The notes beneath the pieces were generated by a model that was not told where the DNA came from, searched no databases, and worked only from the letters and a program-made list of their open reading frames with translations. 64,000 bases of DNA from Phytoseiulus persimilis (lineage: Eukaryota; Arthropoda; Arachnida; Mesostigmata; Phytoseiidae). A program made the position numbers and the translations under genes. Where the stretch lies: the NCBI GenBank assembly GCA_037576195.1, contig CM075104.1:5214775-5278774 (forward strand), given 5' to 3'. Positions 62,401-64,000 of this stretch are shown here, in pieces; positions within the stretch are counted from its first letter, which is position 1; the number at the start of each line of letters is the position of its first letter.

Positions 62401-64000
62401 CATGATTCGGAACCAGGGACAATCGCCAACCTCGACCGGATTCCGGCTTGACCCGATGTGTTAGCTCTCGGGAGTACGGATCCGATCACGGACGCCATCG
62501 CCCCCCTCTCCCTCTTTACTCTGGTTCTCGAGTCCTGGAAATACGGAGAAATGCCGAGTTCTTCTCCGCGTATTCTCATCCTCGTACCGTGTGGCCTACT
62601 GGACTAAATCATGGGCACGTTCGCGGAAAATATTGTCACGTGTGACACGTTATCAGATTGCATCATCGCAACTGTGATAAGGCGAATCTTACTGCTCATG
62701 CCGAGGGTAGCCCTCAATGATTCAGATGACACGAGTACGAATGTAGGTCGCACTTTGCGGAAGCTCGTAAAGTTTTCGGTTTCTTTGTAAGGTGAACCGT
62801 TGCTGAGATCTCTGGCACCGAATCAAAAAACACAGGTTTAGTAGTCAGAAATCTACCACAGTCGTGGAGTATCTATGCGTACTTGTTTTCGCTGCGAAGA
62901 ATGGAGAGCATTTCGGACTGGGCATTCCAGAAACCTCGAGCTCGATCGATTGCAGATGCGATCGATTGGAGCAGTTCGCGCGGGTGGAAGAACGGCGTCT
63001 CGAGGCGGCTCTGAGTTTTCCAGCGTTTCACCTCATCAGCTCCTCATCTTCCTCCGGACAACTCTGTTCGTTGGCTTCCCTCTTCCACCAATCTAGAAAT
63101 GAATTGCTACGCAGCCCGATTGGGTAATCGTGCCTTTAGTCTCAGCGAGCTTATTGTGTCGTCGGCGGGGATGATCGCGTCGGCCGCAGAACGCGAGGCG
63201 CTGCCGAGAACCGCCGTCGGTGGCGCGCCCACAATTAGGGTCAGCGGTATTTACAAACACACAGAGAGCGCTCCATTGCCGACGGCGGAGCCAGCGGCGG
63301 CGCCTTTCTCGCCTCAGCATTCCGTTGGCGTCACAGCGGACTTCCCCGACGTCAGGCCATACATCTTCATTCCGTCGGACTTAGTGCGACTTCGATTCCC
63401 TCTGACAGCTCACTGCCGACCGGCTGGCCAGCAAAACAGACAACTGCTGAGAGCGATGCCTTGCACGATGTTGGAAGGAAAATGCGCTTTATCGTTCTTC
63501 CACGCAATAGCCTTTCGTTCGGTTGTCGTTCGTTGTCAGTGATCTCACAAACCATTGAAGGAACATTAACCGATTCTCGGTAACGGCGTGCTCTTCTCTC
63601 ATCGTGTTGTGTCCTCCTTTGTGTTTATCGAGATTGTGGCTAACAAGCCACAAACAAGGTCGTTCTTCCCGCCTGAACTACTACCGCCTATTACGTCATA
63701 GATTATCAGAGTTATTGATAAAATCAAAGATAAACATTGACTCCCTCGTGGACTGGAGCGCCGGTTTCCGTACCCGTCCGAGGAGGGGATGCTTGAGGTC
63801 ATGGTTGTGGAGCGTGCGAGGTTGAACATGTTTCCGGCGTGGAGGGAGATGCGCTGTAAGCTGATTGATGAAAGCTCCGATCCGGATGTCCATGATACTA
63901 TGATTGCGGCGCGGATCGGATTGAGATCAAACAGGAACCGCGTCGCTCGAGGCTGCATGACAGTTTGTTCCCTACGGCGAGGGAGCAGCGTCGAAAGCTT
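56428..64000. other. no resolved gene; overlapping open frames on both strands
   Basis: Several segments are open and look mildly coding-like: 57211-58010 on minus, 57960-58271 and 58649-58861 on plus, 59797-60084 on plus, 60117-60494 on minus, and 60569-60906 on plus. The last ends at a good donor (ACCGA|GTGAGT). They overlap on opposite strands, share no recognised domain and I could not join them into a phase-consistent chain. The right end of the window (61-64 kb) shows nothing clearer. A gene with small exons could be hidden here. Confidence 0.35.
58152..58163. repeat. poly-C tract (12 C) followed by G and A-run
   Basis: Twelve C followed by G and seven A. The layout resembles the poly-C, TG, A7 arrangement at 36411. 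Confidence 0.9.

Overview
The window is eukaryotic nuclear DNA, most likely from an arthropod and possibly an acarine (mite or tick). The support is direct: two genes split by GT-AG introns of about 0.15 to 4.2 kb, a gustatory-receptor-family 7TM protein (family 7tm_7, typical of arthropods), remnants of hAT and pogo/Tigger DNA transposons, a long TG microsatellite and several G/C homopolymer tracts. Base composition is about 50% GC with no visible CpG depletion. The acarine assignment is inference from these traits only. I see no operons, CRISPR arrays, rRNA genes or prokaryotic signals, and no tRNA gene found by eye.

Layout. 1-22.4 kb is mostly non-genic: short overlapping open frames on both strands, a 12-C run, a 70-bp (TG)35 repeat at 15.4 kb, and one weak candidate for a small secreted Cys-rich protein at 13.8 kb. 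22.55-31.26 kb (+) holds a seven-coding-exon gene for a 489-residue type I membrane protein: signal peptide, Ser/Thr/Pro-rich mucin-like stalk, N-glycosylated membrane-proximal module, one transmembrane helix and a long cytoplasmic tail ending near an NPTY motif. 31.5-33.1 kb has a cluster of good splice signals on the minus strand, suggesting an unresolved gene converging on the mucin-like gene. 33-45 kb is largely non-genic, with poly-C/poly-G tracts, one transposon-terminus-like sequence and one exon-like segment at 39.8 kb. 45.4-49 kb is transposon debris: a hAT dimerisation-domain remnant (-) and a pogo/Tigger transposase C-terminal fragment (+). 50.33-56.17 kb (+) is a complete eight-exon gustatory-receptor-like gene (413 residues, seven predicted membrane segments) with a candidate poly(A) signal 254 bp after the stop. 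56.4-64 kb has overlapping open frames on both strands but no gene I can resolve.

For the two main genes I chained exons by hand. Each chain keeps one reading frame through canonical GT-AG sites and adds up to an exact multiple of three (1470 and 1242 nt). They are unrelated in function: one is a probable surface sialomucin-like adhesion or signalling protein, the other a probable chemosensory ion channel subunit. Their proximity has no evident functional meaning.
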